From Arthrobacter sp. Edens01 (GTDB lineage: Bacteria > Actinomycetota > Actinomycetes > Actinomycetales > Micrococcaceae), in contig NZ_LKIU01000005.1 in the NCBI RefSeq assembly GCF_001307035.1, positions 1,412,300 through 1,476,299 of the forward strand: a stretch of 64,000 bases of DNA, given 5' to 3'. The notes beneath the pieces are model-generated. The model did no database searches, was not told the origin of the DNA, and saw only the letters and a list, made by a program, of their open reading frames with translations. A program made the translations under genes and the position numbers. This document shows, in pieces, positions 1 through 9,266 of this stretch. How positions within the stretch are numbered: the stretch's first letter is position 1; every line of letters starts with the position of its first letter.

Positions 1-1125
1 ACATTCGGCTTTGCCTACATTGCACGTCCGGTGGGCGCTGTGATCCTTGGACACTTCGGTGACCGCGTGGGCCGCCAGAAGATCCTTATGTTCACCCTTG
101 TCCTGATGGGTGCTTCCACCTTCCTGATCGGCTGCCTGCCGGACTTCAGCACCATCGGCTGGTGGGCTCCTACCCTGCTGGTGCTCTGCCGTCTGGCCCA
201 GGGCCTCTCGGCCGCCGGGGAGCAGGCCGGTGCCAGCTCCATGACCCTTGAGCATGCTCCCGACGGACGCCGGGCCTTCTTCACTTCCTGGACCCTCACC
301 GGCACCCAGGGCGGACAGATCCTCGCCGCCATGGTCTTCATTCCCGTCATGGCGCTGCCTGATGACATCAAGTACGGCATTGGCTGGCGAATCCCCTTCT
401 GGCTGAGCGCCGTCGTCGTCATCGTCACGTACTTCATCCGCCGCACGCTGCACGAAACGCCGACCTTCCAGGAAGCGAAGGCGAACAACCAGATCGCCAA
501 GCTGCCCGTGGGGGACCTGCTCAAGCACCACTGGCGCGACGTCCTGCGCGTGATCTGCTGCGCCTTCATCGCGGCAGTCTCCACTGTCTACGGCACGCTT
601 GCCATCAAGTACGGCACTGAGGTGGGCAATGTCGACGCCGCCATCACCCTTTGGCTGGTCGTGGCCGGCAACATTGCAGCTCTCTTCACGCAGCCGCTCT
701 TCGGCATGGCTGCAGACCGCTTCGGCCGGAAGCCGGTCTTCATTTACGGCGCACTTTCAAGTGCCGCAGTAATGCCGTTCTACCTGCTGTCCATGGAGTC
801 CGGGAACTCGCTGCTGCAGTTCGCCCTCTCCGTGGTGGTCTTTGGCTGCGGGTACGCGGCAGCGAACGCCGTCTGGCCGTCCTTCTACGCCGAAATGTTC
901 AGCGCCCGGGTCCGCTTCTCCGGGCTGGCCATCGGTACACAGCTGGGCTTCCTGATGGCAGGATTCGCCCCCTCGATCGTGGCAGCGCTGGGCGGCCTTG
1001 AGCCCGGCGGCTGGGTGGTCATCAGCTGGTTCACGGCAGCGGTCGCGGGTATTGCATCAATTTCGGCCCTGACCGCGAAGGAGTCCTTCCGGATCCCGAC
1101 GGCCGAACTTGGCCTGAAGAAGTAG
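1..1125 (+). CDS. MFS transporter, MHS (metabolite:H+ symporter) type, 5' end missing
   Basis: The frame is open from base 1 (reads TFGFAYIARPVGAVILGHFGDR), so the N-terminus lies outside the window; about 374 residues are present. The loop 2-3 signature GHFGDRVGRQ near the start and its half-repeat ADRFGRKP in the middle are the duplicated motif A of the major facilitator superfamily. The order FGFxARPVG followed by GHFGDR is typical of the MHS branch (ProP, ShiA and KgtP relatives), which import small metabolites or osmolytes with protons across the inner membrane. Roughly nine or ten hydrophobic segments remain. The substrate cannot be read from the sequence. A strong stem-loop follows 10 bases after the stop and separates it from the convergent kinase gene. 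Confidence 0.9.
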   Translation, partial: TFGFAYIARPVGAVILGHFGDRVGRQKILMFTLVLMGASTFLIGCLPDFSTIGWWAPTLLVLCRLAQGLSAAGEQAGASSMTLEHAPDGRRAFFTSWTLTGTQGGQILAAMVFIPVMALPDDIKYGIGWRIPFWLSAVVVIVTYFIRRTLHETPTFQEAKANNQIAKLPVGDLLKHHWRDVLRVICCAFIAAVSTVYGTLAIKYGTEVGNVDAAITLWLVVAGNIAALFTQPLFGMAADRFGRKPVFIYGALSSAAVMPFYLLSMESGNSLLQFALSVVVFGCGYAAANAVWPSFYAEMFSARVRFSGLAIGTQLGFLMAGFAPSIVAALGGLEPGGWVVISWFTAAVAGIASISALTAKESFRIPTAELGLKK

Positions 1126-1134
1126 TCACGGCAA

Positions 1135-1165
1135 AAGGCGGCCGGCCCACCGGGCCGGCCGCCTT
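1135..1165. terminator. Bidirectional stem-loop terminator
   Basis: A perfect 14-bp GC-rich inverted repeat (1135-1148 and 1152-1165, 3-base loop) begins AAGG and ends CCTT. It lies between the stop of the MFS gene and the stop of the convergent ABC1 kinase gene, so it can serve both. The A/T edges are short, so efficiency is uncertain. Confidence 0.75.
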
Positions 1166-1182
1166 CGGTTAAGCCGCGTTTC

Positions 1183-2844
1183 CTAGCCTGCGTCCAGCCG
1201 TCGCTGCCTGCGGGCTGACCACGCCAAATATCCTCCCAGCGCTCCGGTGGACGCCAGGCCGGCGCCCATGAGCGGTGCCTGCCAGCTGCGCCAGCGGGAA
1301 GGATCGCCCAGCGTAAGCTCGCCCACCCCGCGGATAAACGCCGCTGCAAAGATCGCGGCAACCATCCGGTTTCCAACGCGTTCCATGCGTTCCACCAGCG
1401 GCAGGAGGTCACCGGCCCGCAGGTGAACCTCCATGCCTTCGAAATCGAGGGTGTTGATGAGCCGCTGCAGCTGGCCCGGCAGCTCTGTGCCGAGTTCCAG
1501 GAGTTCTCCCCCGGCTTTGCCCAGGCGCTTGGCGTACGCCGCGGGGTTCAGCTGCTGCATCGTCATGCGCCGCGCATAAGGGGCCAGCGTCTTGCCCATG
1601 CTGAAATCCGGATCCAGCACCTCCCCCATGCCCTCCGTCATGATGAGCATCCGCAGCAGCAGTGCCACCTCGCCGGGGAGCTGGAGGTGGTGGGTCCGGA
1701 TGATTGCCAGTCCGCTTGAGATGATCCGTCCCACGGGCGCGTCCCCGAGCGTGCGGTTTGAATAGAGCCGGATCAGCCCCGCAAGGTCCACCCTGAGCTT
1801 GATCCTGTCCGGCCGCGAACGCGAGACCGTCATCCTCATCAGTGCGGTGGCCATACGTTCGGGATCCTTGCGGATAACAGCAACAAACAGGGCTGAGAGC
1901 TGCCCCCGCATCTTGTCATCCAGCTCCCCGACCATCCCGAAGTCGATGAGACCGATCTGTGAGTTCGGCTGTACGAAGATGTTTCCCGGATGCGGGTCGG
2001 CATGGAAAAAGCCGTCTTCGAACACCATTTTCATTTCCGCGTTCGCTGCCGTAACCGCCAGCTCCTTGCGGTTGAGTCCTGCCGCTTCGAGGGCCTGTGT
2101 GTCAGTGACCTTCATGCCGTACAGCCGCTGCATTGTCAGTACCTTGTGCGTGCTGTGTTCCCAGTAGATCCGCGGAATCACCACGTCCGGATCGTCCTGG
2201 AAGTTCAGGGCGAAGCGGTCGGCGTTGTGGCCTTCCTGAACGTAGTCCATTTCCTTGCGCAGGGTATCGGCGAATTCATCCATAAAGCCCTTGACGTCAT
2301 AGTCCCGGGCGGCCTCCCAGTGCCTGCTGGCATGGCCAGCCAGTGACTGCAGGATGGAGAGGTCCGTTTCCACCTCGGGAACGATTCCCGGCCGCCGGAC
2401 CTTCACGACGACGTCGGAGCCGTCCTTGAGCGTGGCGGCATAGGCCTGGCCGATCGAGGCGCTGGCAATGGGCGTGGTGTTGAACTCTGCGAACACCTCC
2501 AGCGGGTCAGCCCCCAGTTCCTGCTGCAGTTCCGCGCGCACGTCCTCCCAGGCTGCCGGCGTCGCCCTGTCCTGCAGCTTCGCCAGCTCATCCATATAGG
2601 GCGGCGGGAGCAAATCCGGCCGGGTGGAGAGCAGCTGACCGAGTTTTACGTAGGTGGGACCAAGCTCTTCCAGGGCCCGGCGCAGGTAGGCGGGGCTGGC
2701 AAGGCGGCCGGAATCGGTACCATCGGTGCCGCGCCGGCGGAACGGGAGCCTGGATTCCAGCCCTGACACCGAGACCAGATAGCCCAGGCCGTTGCGGTAG
2801 AGAATCTCCGCCATTTGCCGGTAGCGGTCAAAATTGGTCTTCAT
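1183..2844 (-). CDS. ABC1/UbiB-like atypical protein kinase
   Basis: A 553-residue member of the ABC1 (UbiB/ADCK) family, atypical kinase-like ATPases linked to isoprenoid-quinone or lipid metabolism at membranes. Visible hallmarks in order: the KxGQ motif (VKLGQLLSTRPDLLP), the Ala-rich nucleotide loop (IASASIGQAYAA), the ExD region (KEMDYVQEGHNADRF), the catalytic-loop-like FHADPHPGNI and the metal-binding LIDFGMVGEL. Two hydrophobic stretches at the C-terminus (around AAIFAAAFIRG and LMGAGLASTGALGGYLAW) suggest a membrane hairpin. I chose ATG at 2844 because GGAGAGAAGG precedes it; the upstream extension is poor coding sequence. It is divergent from the GH3 gene. The physiological substrate is not known from sequence. 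Confidence 0.9.
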   Translation of the reverse strand: MKTNFDRYRQMAEILYRNGLGYLVSVSGLESRLPFRRRGTDGTDSGRLASPAYLRRALEELGPTYVKLGQLLSTRPDLLPPPYMDELAKLQDRATPAAWEDVRAELQQELGADPLEVFAEFNTTPIASASIGQAYAATLKDGSDVVVKVRRPGIVPEVETDLSILQSLAGHASRHWEAARDYDVKGFMDEFADTLRKEMDYVQEGHNADRFALNFQDDPDVVIPRIYWEHSTHKVLTMQRLYGMKVTDTQALEAAGLNRKELAVTAANAEMKMVFEDGFFHADPHPGNIFVQPNSQIGLIDFGMVGELDDKMRGQLSALFVAVIRKDPERMATALMRMTVSRSRPDRIKLRVDLAGLIRLYSNRTLGDAPVGRIISSGLAIIRTHHLQLPGEVALLLRMLIMTEGMGEVLDPDFSMGKTLAPYARRMTMQQLNPAAYAKRLGKAGGELLELGTELPGQLQRLINTLDFEGMEVHLRAGDLLPLVERMERVGNRMVAAIFAAAFIRGVGELTLGDPSRWRSWQAPLMGAGLASTGALGGYLAWSARRQRRLDAG

Positions 2845-3090
2845 TGCCTTCTCTCCGTAGGACCTGCTGTTCCCGCGCTGAGCCCGGACGGGGAAATCGG
2901 GGCACACCCGCCCCCGCCCGTACTAGGGAACGATAGCCCCGCCGGCGGACGGACAACAGGGACCGCGCCGGCCCCGGAGGCCACCACCGCCTTCCGGCTG
3001 CGCCATCAGTACAGGCGGCTTCCCCTGGAAGTACCCGCCGCCTACACTCAAGCCACCCAAACGCGGTACGCCAACCACTCAGGAGCACGC

Positions 3091-5334
3091 ATGCCCTCGG
3101 AGATAAATGGCCTGGACCAGGCTGAAAAAGCCGAGCTGCTGAGCGGCTCCGGCATGTGGGAAACGCCGGGCTCGGAACGGGCAGGCATCCGGTCCCTGGT
3201 GCTGACTGACGGCCCAAACGGAGTGCGGCTCTCAGCCGCCGGCGACACCGGCCCCGGACTTGGCGAGTCCCGGCCCGCCACGTGCTTCCCGGCCGAATGC
3301 GCCACTGCCAGCTCCTGGGATCCGGAACTGCTTGAAGAACTTGGCCGTGCCGCGGGCCTTGAAGCGGCTGCGCTGGGCGTCGATGTGCTCCTGGGGCCGG
3401 GACTGAACATCAAGCGTTCGCCGCTTTGCGGGCGGAACTTCGAATACTTCTCAGAAGACCCCCTGCTCACCGGCTCACTGGGCGCAGCGTGGGTGACCGG
3501 AGTCCAGTCCTGCGGGGTCGCGGCGTCCCCCAAGCACTTCGCAGCAAACAACCAGGAGTCTTACCGGATGACCGTGGACGTCATCGTGGATGAGCGGACG
3601 CTCAGGGAAATCTACCTCCGCGGGTTCGAAACTGTGGTGCGCCGCTCGGCACCGTGGACGGTCATGGCCGCCTATAACCGAATCAACGGGTTCCACGCTG
3701 CACAGGACCCCTGGCTCCTGAGGCAGGTCCTGCGGCAGGAATGGGGCTTCGACGGCGTGGTGGTTTCTGACTGGGGCGCCGTCACGGACCGGGCTGCAGC
3801 GCTGGCGGCAGGCCTGGACCTGGAAATGCCTTCTTCCTCCGGTATAGGTCCGGCCGAGCTGGTGGCAGGCCTGGATGCCGGGCTGGTCTCCCCGGACGAC
3901 GTCGATGCGTCCCTGGCCCGGCTGCGCGAGCTGGGCCGCCGCACTGCGGACAAGCCTGCGGCTCCCCCGGACCTAACTGCCCACGACGCTCTGGCGCGGA
4001 ACGCCGCGGCCCGTTCCATGGTGCTGTTGAAGAACGACGGCGCCCTGCTGCCCTTCAGCTCCGCTGCAACGCTGGCTGTTGTCGGTGAACTGGCGCGGAC
4101 ACCCAGATACCAGGGCAGCGGCTCTTCCCGGGTAAACCCAACCCGGCTCAGCACGGCCTGGACCGCGCTTTCGGAACGCATTCCCGGCGCCGTGTTTGCG
4201 GCCGGCTATCTTCTGGAGCCGGGCGCACCGGACGAGGACCTGATTGCCGAAGCAGTCCGCGCCGCCCGCGGGGCCGATCAGGTAGCAGTGTTCCTGGGAC
4301 TGCCGGACGCTGCCGAGACCGAGGGGCTGGACCGCAGCACGCTTCAGCTTCCGCAGGCCCAGCTGCGCCTGCTCGAAGCCATAGCCGAGGTTCGCCCGGA
4401 TGTGGCGGTGGTCCTCGCCAACGGCTCCGTCGTGGCCACTGACTGGGTGCCGAAAGCGGCGGCAGTACTGGAGACCTGGCTGCCAGGCCAGGCCGGCGGA
4501 GAGGCAGTAACGGACGTGCTGCTCGGGGACGTGAACCCGTCAGGGAAGCTGGCCGAGACCTTTCCCCGCCGCCTGGCGGATACCCCGGCGTATGGAAACT
4601 TCCCCGGTGAGGCCGGCCAGGTCCGCTACGGCGAAGGCCTGCTGGTCGGCTACCGCTGGTACGACACAAGGATGGTGGAGCCGGCGTTTCCGTTCGGCCA
4701 CGGCCTGAGCTACACGGAGTTCAGGTATTCCGGCCTGGAGGCCACAGTCTCAAACCGGGGCGGGGAAGAGGAAGTGCGCGCTGTCCTGCAGCTGGCGAAT
4801 ACCGGGGCCAGGGAAGGCGCCGAGGTGGTTCAGCTCTACGTAGCAGCACCGGCGGGAGGAGCGCCACGCCCCGTCCAGGAACTGCGTGCGTTCAAGCGGG
4901 TAAACCTTGCGCCCGGGGAAACACGGACTGTTGAGCTGGTGCTGGCACCGGGCAGCCTGGACCGGTTCGACCCTTTGACGGGACTATGGGCAACGGACCC
5001 CGGGACGTACGAACTCCGTGTAGGGTCCTCTTCCCGGGACATCCGGCTGACAGCAGCATTCACGCTTGCGGCCGCGGCACCGAAGCCGCTGCCTACGGCG
5101 TCCTCCACGCTGGCGGAGTGGATGGAACATCCGCTGGCAGCTGCCGTGCTCGCCGAAGCCTTCGGCGCAGGCGCCGGTGATCCGGGCGTGGCCGCCTCGA
5201 TGCTCACACTGATGGGAAGCCTCCCGCTTGACCGGCTTGGCCGTTTTCCCGGTTCCCCGCTGAGCGCGGAGAACGCGGCTGCCCTGGCCCGGAAGCTGGC
5301 AGAGCGGGCGGAGCAGCAGGAGGGCAGCACCTGA
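3091..5334 (+). CDS. Glycoside hydrolase family 3 (beta-glucosidase type) with extra C-terminal module
   Basis: A 747-residue cytoplasmic GH3 enzyme without a signal peptide, expected to hydrolyse terminal beta-glycosides. The N-terminal (beta/alpha)8 domain has the GH3 signature VVSDWGAV, whose Asp (about residue 227) is the nucleophile; LTDGPNGVRL and KHFAANNQES are the substrate-site segments. Then come the GH3 C-terminal sandwich (ARSMVLLKNDGALLPF; LPGQAGGEAVTDVLLGDVNPSGKL) and an Fn3-like domain (FPFGHGLSYTEF). After about residue 670 there is an additional roughly 70-residue tail starting STLAEWMEHP that is not part of the GH3 core and resembles the N-terminus of the SDR protein at 5902-6948. 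AGGAG at 3081 supports the ATG at 3091. Sugar specificity is unresolved. Confidence 0.93.
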   Translation: MPSEINGLDQAEKAELLSGSGMWETPGSERAGIRSLVLTDGPNGVRLSAAGDTGPGLGESRPATCFPAECATASSWDPELLEELGRAAGLEAAALGVDVLLGPGLNIKRSPLCGRNFEYFSEDPLLTGSLGAAWVTGVQSCGVAASPKHFAANNQESYRMTVDVIVDERTLREIYLRGFETVVRRSAPWTVMAAYNRINGFHAAQDPWLLRQVLRQEWGFDGVVVSDWGAVTDRAAALAAGLDLEMPSSSGIGPAELVAGLDAGLVSPDDVDASLARLRELGRRTADKPAAPPDLTAHDALARNAAARSMVLLKNDGALLPFSSAATLAVVGELARTPRYQGSGSSRVNPTRLSTAWTALSERIPGAVFAAGYLLEPGAPDEDLIAEAVRAARGADQVAVFLGLPDAAETEGLDRSTLQLPQAQLRLLEAIAEVRPDVAVVLANGSVVATDWVPKAAAVLETWLPGQAGGEAVTDVLLGDVNPSGKLAETFPRRLADTPAYGNFPGEAGQVRYGEGLLVGYRWYDTRMVEPAFPFGHGLSYTEFRYSGLEATVSNRGGEEEVRAVLQLANTGAREGAEVVQLYVAAPAGGAPRPVQELRAFKRVNLAPGETRTVELVLAPGSLDRFDPLTGLWATDPGTYELRVGSSSRDIRLTAAFTLAAAAPKPLPTASSTLAEWMEHPLAAAVLAEAFGAGAGDPGVAASMLTLMGSLPLDRLGRFPGSPLSAENAAALARKLAERAEQQEGST

Positions 5335-5347
5335 AAGGTGCCTGTTC

Positions 5348-5794
5348 CTAGAGCTGGGGCTGGGTCTGCGGCGGGAAAGCCGGAAGGTGGTGGGTCGGCA
5401 GCCTGTCGCGGTCGTAAGTGACCGTTGTGTACCCGTGCGGGGCAGGGCGGCCGTTCTCATCCAGGTTCACAAAGACAATGCGTTCGATCGTGAGGATGCT
5501 GGAGCGCGTAATCATGTTCCGGACCTCGGCCCGCATGGTCAGCGACGTGTTTCCAAACTTCGTGGCGCACAGCCCCATCTCAATCAGGTCGCCCTGCTGA
5601 GCCGAGCTGACGAAGTTGATCTCCGACATCAGTTTGGTCACGACCCTGCCGTTGCCCATCTGCAGGATGGCGTAGATGGTGGCTTCCTCATCGATCCAGC
5701 GGAGGAGGGACCCGCCGAAGAGTGTTCCGTTCGCATTCAGGTCTTCCGGCCTGACCCACTTGCGGGTATGAAAATTGATGTCACCTGATTCCAT
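5348..5794 (-). CDS. Acyl-CoA thioesterase, hotdog fold (YciA-like)
   Basis: About 148 residues, the size of single-hotdog acyl-CoA hydrolases, which cleave acyl-CoA to fatty acid plus CoA. The core reads NANGTLFGGSLLRWIDE, the conserved N-x-x-G-x-x-F-G-G-x-x-(L/M)-x-x-(I/M)-D/E motif with the catalytic acid at its end, followed by the second strand region NFVSSAQQGDLIE. I prefer ATG at 5794; an in-frame TTG at 5818 is the alternative and no Shine-Dalgarno is decisive. It converges with the GH3 gene, stops only 13 bases apart. Chain-length preference is not predictable. Confidence 0.85.
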   Translation of the reverse strand: MESGDINFHTRKWVRPEDLNANGTLFGGSLLRWIDEEATIYAILQMGNGRVVTKLMSEINFVSSAQQGDLIEMGLCATKFGNTSLTMRAEVRNMITRSSILTIERIVFVNLDENGRPAPHGYTTVTYDRDRLPTHHLPAFPPQTQPQL

Positions 5795-5901
5795 AAGACT
5801 CAGGTTATCCCCGCTCAATCACCCGTATGGGACCGCTGTGAGGGCCCCCACGGACGCCTGCGTCACATCCGGCCTGCCCGTGTGATCAGCGTAACCAGCT
5901 C

Positions 5902-6948
5902 CTATCCCAGTCCCCAGCCTTCATCCGCGGGCAGCACAGTCCCGGTCACGGCCACTGCGTCGTCACTGAGCAAATAGGCTATCGGAGCCGCTACCGACGC
6001 AGCTTCAAGATCCGCCGGAATCAGGGACGCCGCGGGCGACGGTCCCAGTCCGCCCGGGAATCCGTAGTTTGAATCCAGTATCGCGCGGGTGGGCATGGGC
6101 GCGACGGCGTTCACCCGCACACCCCGCGGCGAATAGCTGTATGCCGCGCTCCGGGTCAGCCCGATCACCGCATGCTTTGCCGCCGTGTACGCCGCTCCTG
6201 CAACCGAGCCGCGCAGCCCTGCCTGTGAGGTCAAATTCACTATTGATCCTGCGCCCCGGGAGAGCATTATCGGCAGCACTTTGCGGGTCAGGCGGAACGG
6301 GGCCGTGACGTTGAGGCGGAAGATCCGCTCCCACAGATCGTCATCGACCTCGTGCAGCGGGGTCATGTCATCAGCCACCCCGGCTATGACGGTCAGTCCG
6401 TCAATGCGGCTGCCGGCGGCCGCAATGATCCGCTGGATGTCTGCCTCGCGGCTGATGTCTGCAACCACTCCAGTGATGCTGTGCGCCGCCGGGTTCTCCA
6501 GGAGTGCTTCCATGCGGAGGGTATTGAGCTCGACGGCGACTACCGCTGCATCTTCCCGGGCGAGCCGGAGCGCTGTGGCCCGGCCTATTCCGGACCCGGC
6601 ACCGGTCACTATGAACCGCTTGCCGCTGAAACGCCCCGGGATGACTTTCTCCGTCCAGTCCGTGGGAGACGGAGGCGGTGCTGACGGAAACAGATGCGCA
6701 AGCTCCGGGTTGGGCGGAGTATCGGAAATCCGCTGGTTTGCCGCTTCGACCAGCAGATCCAGTTGTTCCGCGGTCACTGTTCCACGGGAAAGTGTGATCA
6801 CCGAGGACAACGGCAGGGTCTGAATTGCGTAAAGCGCGCGTACGTCCGGACCGCGCCGGGCAAGGACATCGATGAGGATGGCCCGTCCGCTGGGATGTTC
6901 CAGCCACTCGGAGATCAGGGATTCGGTGGTCAGCTGGCTGGGACTCAT
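5902..6948 (-). CDS. SDR oxidoreductase with N-terminal accessory module
   Basis: 348 residues, about 100 longer than a classical short-chain dehydrogenase. Residues 110-348 are the SDR: TGAGSGIGR nucleotide loop (115-123), Asn213, Ser241, and YxxxK as Tyr254/Lys258 (YTAAK), so the catalytic tetrad is present; the usual NNAG is replaced by VIAGV. NAD(P) preference and substrate are unknown. Residues 9-75 (SLISEWLEHP... TVTAEQLDLL) form a separate helical-looking module that aligns with the tail of the GH3 enzyme at 3091-5334, including a second matching block (TLPL...TAEQ against SLPL...SAEN). A Pro-rich linker (78-100) joins the two parts. GGAAG precedes the ATG at 6948. Confidence 0.88.
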   Translation of the reverse strand: MSPSQLTTESLISEWLEHPSGRAILIDVLARRGPDVRALYAIQTLPLSSVITLSRGTVTAEQLDLLVEAANQRISDTPPNPELAHLFPSAPPPSPTDWTEKVIPGRFSGKRFIVTGAGSGIGRATALRLAREDAAVVAVELNTLRMEALLENPAAHSITGVVADISREADIQRIIAAAGSRIDGLTVIAGVADDMTPLHEVDDDLWERIFRLNVTAPFRLTRKVLPIMLSRGAGSIVNLTSQAGLRGSVAGAAYTAAKHAVIGLTRSAAYSYSPRGVRVNAVAPMPTRAILDSNYGFPGGLGPSPAASLIPADLEAASVAAPIAYLLSDDAVAVTGTVLPADEGWGLG

Positions 6949-7154
6949 TTCGCTTCCGTTCCCGAACGGTTTCGCCGCTGGCGTCCGCCCGCGTCCTCGG
7001 CGCACCGGCTGCTCTGGGGGCAGTAATCCACTCAGTAACTATCCCACGCATGGCTCTCCCGGAGACAGGAAACTGTCCGTTTGAAGGCCCTGCGCGGTAT
7101 GTTCCCCGGGGGGACCAGGACGGAGGGCGGCCCCGTGCCGAGAAGCCCCTGTGG

Positions 7155-8240
7155 TCAGGAAGCAGCTGTCCCCGGCTTCTGGAGGACACCGGCCAGGTCG
7201 TAGCTCACCGGTTCCTCAAGCTGGTCGTACCCGCAGGTCTCCGGGTCCCGGTCCCCGCGCCAGCGCAGGAAGCTTGGCGGATGACGGAACCGTGGACCTT
7301 CCATATGGTCGTATGCCACCTCGACCACCCGCTCAGGACGCAGCGGCGTGAAGGAAAGGTCCTTGGATCCGGTCCAGCGGCTTCCCTCGGAGCTGCGCGG
7401 GGTCCTGGTTGCTGATTCGCCTTCCCCGGCGCTCCACGGATGGGAGGTGTCCCAGGTAACCAGGGGCTGCAGTTCATCGAACAGTTCCCTGCGGCGGGCC
7501 ATGGGGAAGGCGCCGATCACGCCGACATTCGCGAGGACGCCGTCGCCGTCGTAAAGGCCCAGCAGAAGTGACCCGATGCGGTCATCCCCGCTCTTGTGCA
7601 CGCGGTACCCCGCCACCACGCAGTCCGCCGTACGCCGGTGCTTGATTTTGGTCATGGAACGCTTTCCGGGTTCATAGGCGCCGTCCAGGTCCTTGGCCAT
7701 TACGCCGTCGAGGCCTGCCCCCTCGAAGCTCTCGAACCAGTTTCCGGCAGTGGCGCTGTCCAGGGTCTGGCGGGTCAGGTGGAGGCGTCCGCCGGCGGTG
7801 CGCATTACTGCCTCCAGCTCCGTCCGGCGCTCGCCGAAAGGCGTTCCGGTGAGGTCGCGGTCCTCAAGCGCCAGCAGGTCAAAGGCAACGAAGGACGCTG
7901 GAGTCTGTTCTGCCAGCATCTCCACCCGGCTCTCTGCGGGATGGATCCGCTGCTGCAGCAGGTCAAAGTCCAGACGCTTTCCCCCAGGCTTGATGAGGAT
8001 GATCTCCCCATCCACTACGCAGCGCTCCGGGAGGCCTTGCCCAAAGGCTTCCACCAGCTCGGGAAAGTACCGGTTCAGGCTTCGTCCGTTACGGCTGGTG
8101 ATCTCGACTTCATTCCTGTCGCGGAACACGATGGACCGGAAGCCGTCCCATTTGGGTTCGTACGCGAAGTTGCCCTCCGGGATGCCCTTGGCCGAACTTG
8201 CGAGCATGGGTTGAACCGGAGGGGTAAGCGGCAGTTCCAT
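7155..8240 (-). CDS. ligC: ATP-dependent DNA ligase, LigC type
   Basis: 361 residues: nucleotidyltransferase domain plus OB domain, without polymerase or nuclease domains. Motif I is EPKWDGFR with the adenylated lysine at residue 30; motif Ia region SRNGRSL, motif III FVAFDLLAL, motif IV DGVMAK and motif V KIKHRR all follow in order. The size and motif spelling match actinobacterial LigC, a stand-alone ligase used in end joining and in gap or ribonucleotide repair. It is divergent from the FolP-like gene, 72 bases between starts. A LigD-type polymerase gene lies 16 kb away (24595-25629); no Ku gene is seen in the window. Confidence 0.9.
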   Translation of the reverse strand: MELPLTPPVQPMLASSAKGIPEGNFAYEPKWDGFRSIVFRDRNEVEITSRNGRSLNRYFPELVEAFGQGLPERCVVDGEIILIKPGGKRLDFDLLQQRIHPAESRVEMLAEQTPASFVAFDLLALEDRDLTGTPFGERRTELEAVMRTAGGRLHLTRQTLDSATAGNWFESFEGAGLDGVMAKDLDGAYEPGKRSMTKIKHRRTADCVVAGYRVHKSGDDRIGSLLLGLYDGDGVLANVGVIGAFPMARRRELFDELQPLVTWDTSHPWSAGEGESATRTPRSSEGSRWTGSKDLSFTPLRPERVVEVAYDHMEGPRFRHPPSFLRWRGDRDPETCGYDQLEEPVSYDLAGVLQKPGTAAS

Positions 8241-8312
8241 TCGAGTGTTTGTCCTTTGCTCAGGGGAGGCGGGCGGAATCGGGCCTGGCTGTCACCACCG
8301 TAGGATGCATTT

Positions 8313-9266
8313 ATGAGTCTGAACAGCGCTGCCCGGCAGCGCATTGCTTCCCCGTACGGTCCGTATCAGCCTCCGCTGATGTATCCGGTTCACCGGATTG
8401 GAACCCGTTCACTGGACTTTCGGCGGGAAGTCGCCCTCATGGCGATCATTAACCGGACCCCGGATTCGTTTTACGATGCCGGGCGCACCTATGGTCTGGA
8501 GGCCGCCCGTGACGCGGCTTTGCGGGCAGTGGCCGACGGCGCGGACTGGGTTGATATTGGCGGCGTTCCTTTCGCCCCCGGGCCGGCCCTGGACGCGGGC
8601 GAAGAGGCTGCCCGGATTGTGCCCGTGATTCGTGCGGTTCGTGAGGCGTCTGACGTGATCATCTCCGCGGACACTTTCCTTCCGGCCGTGGCCGAGAAGG
8701 CGATCGTGGCCGGCGCAACCGTCATCAACGACACCACAGGGATGCACGACCCGGACATGGCCAGGGTTGCCGCGGATGCAGGTGTCCATCTGGTCATTAC
8801 CCACAGCCTGGCAGCTCCGCGTACCGTGTACCCGCGGCCGCAGTACGGCGACGTGGTGGATGAAGTTGCCGAGTTCCTGCACAGCCGCGCCGAGTATGCC
8901 CGGGAACTCGGGGTACCGCCGGAAAAGATCATTGTTGATCCGGGCCACGACCTGAACAAGAACACCCTGCACTCACTCGAGCTGACGCGCAGGCTCGCGG
9001 AGATTGCGGCAATTGGGTACCCGGTGCTGGCCGCGGTTTCCAACAAGGACTTCATCGGCGAGACGCTGGACGAACCAAAGTCCGGCCGCGTGGAGGGATC
9101 CCTGGCAGCAGCGGTGGCCAGCATCATCAACGGCGGCAGGATCCTGCGGATGCACAACGTCCGGGCAGCATCCCGCGCCATCCGGATGACTGAGGCAATT
9201 CTGGGCTGGCGGGAACCCGCGCTGCTGCGCCACAACATGGGTGAGCGAAATGAGCCGCAGGCATGA
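8313..9266 (+). CDS. Dihydropteroate synthase-like protein, FolP2 type
   Basis: 317 residues with the TIM-barrel layout of dihydropteroate synthase: MAIINRTPDSFYDAG (first pterin-site strand), DWVDIGG, VINDTTG, DPGHDLNKN and a final RMHNV. However, the DIGGESTRPG loop of canonical FolP is DIGGVPFAPG here, and the conserved (S/G)-R-K loop is SNKDFIG. These changes are those of the FolP2 branch of actinobacteria, which has been reported not to replace true DHPS. The role in folate or another pterin pathway is therefore uncertain. The stop overlaps the next start by 4 bases (ATGA), so translation is probably coupled to the RibD-like reductase downstream. Confidence 0.85.
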   Translation: MSLNSAARQRIASPYGPYQPPLMYPVHRIGTRSLDFRREVALMAIINRTPDSFYDAGRTYGLEAARDAALRAVADGADWVDIGGVPFAPGPALDAGEEAARIVPVIRAVREASDVIISADTFLPAVAEKAIVAGATVINDTTGMHDPDMARVAADAGVHLVITHSLAAPRTVYPRPQYGDVVDEVAEFLHSRAEYARELGVPPEKIIVDPGHDLNKNTLHSLELTRRLAEIAAIGYPVLAAVSNKDFIGETLDEPKSGRVEGSLAAAVASIINGGRILRMHNVRAASRAIRMTEAILGWREPALLRHNMGERNEPQA

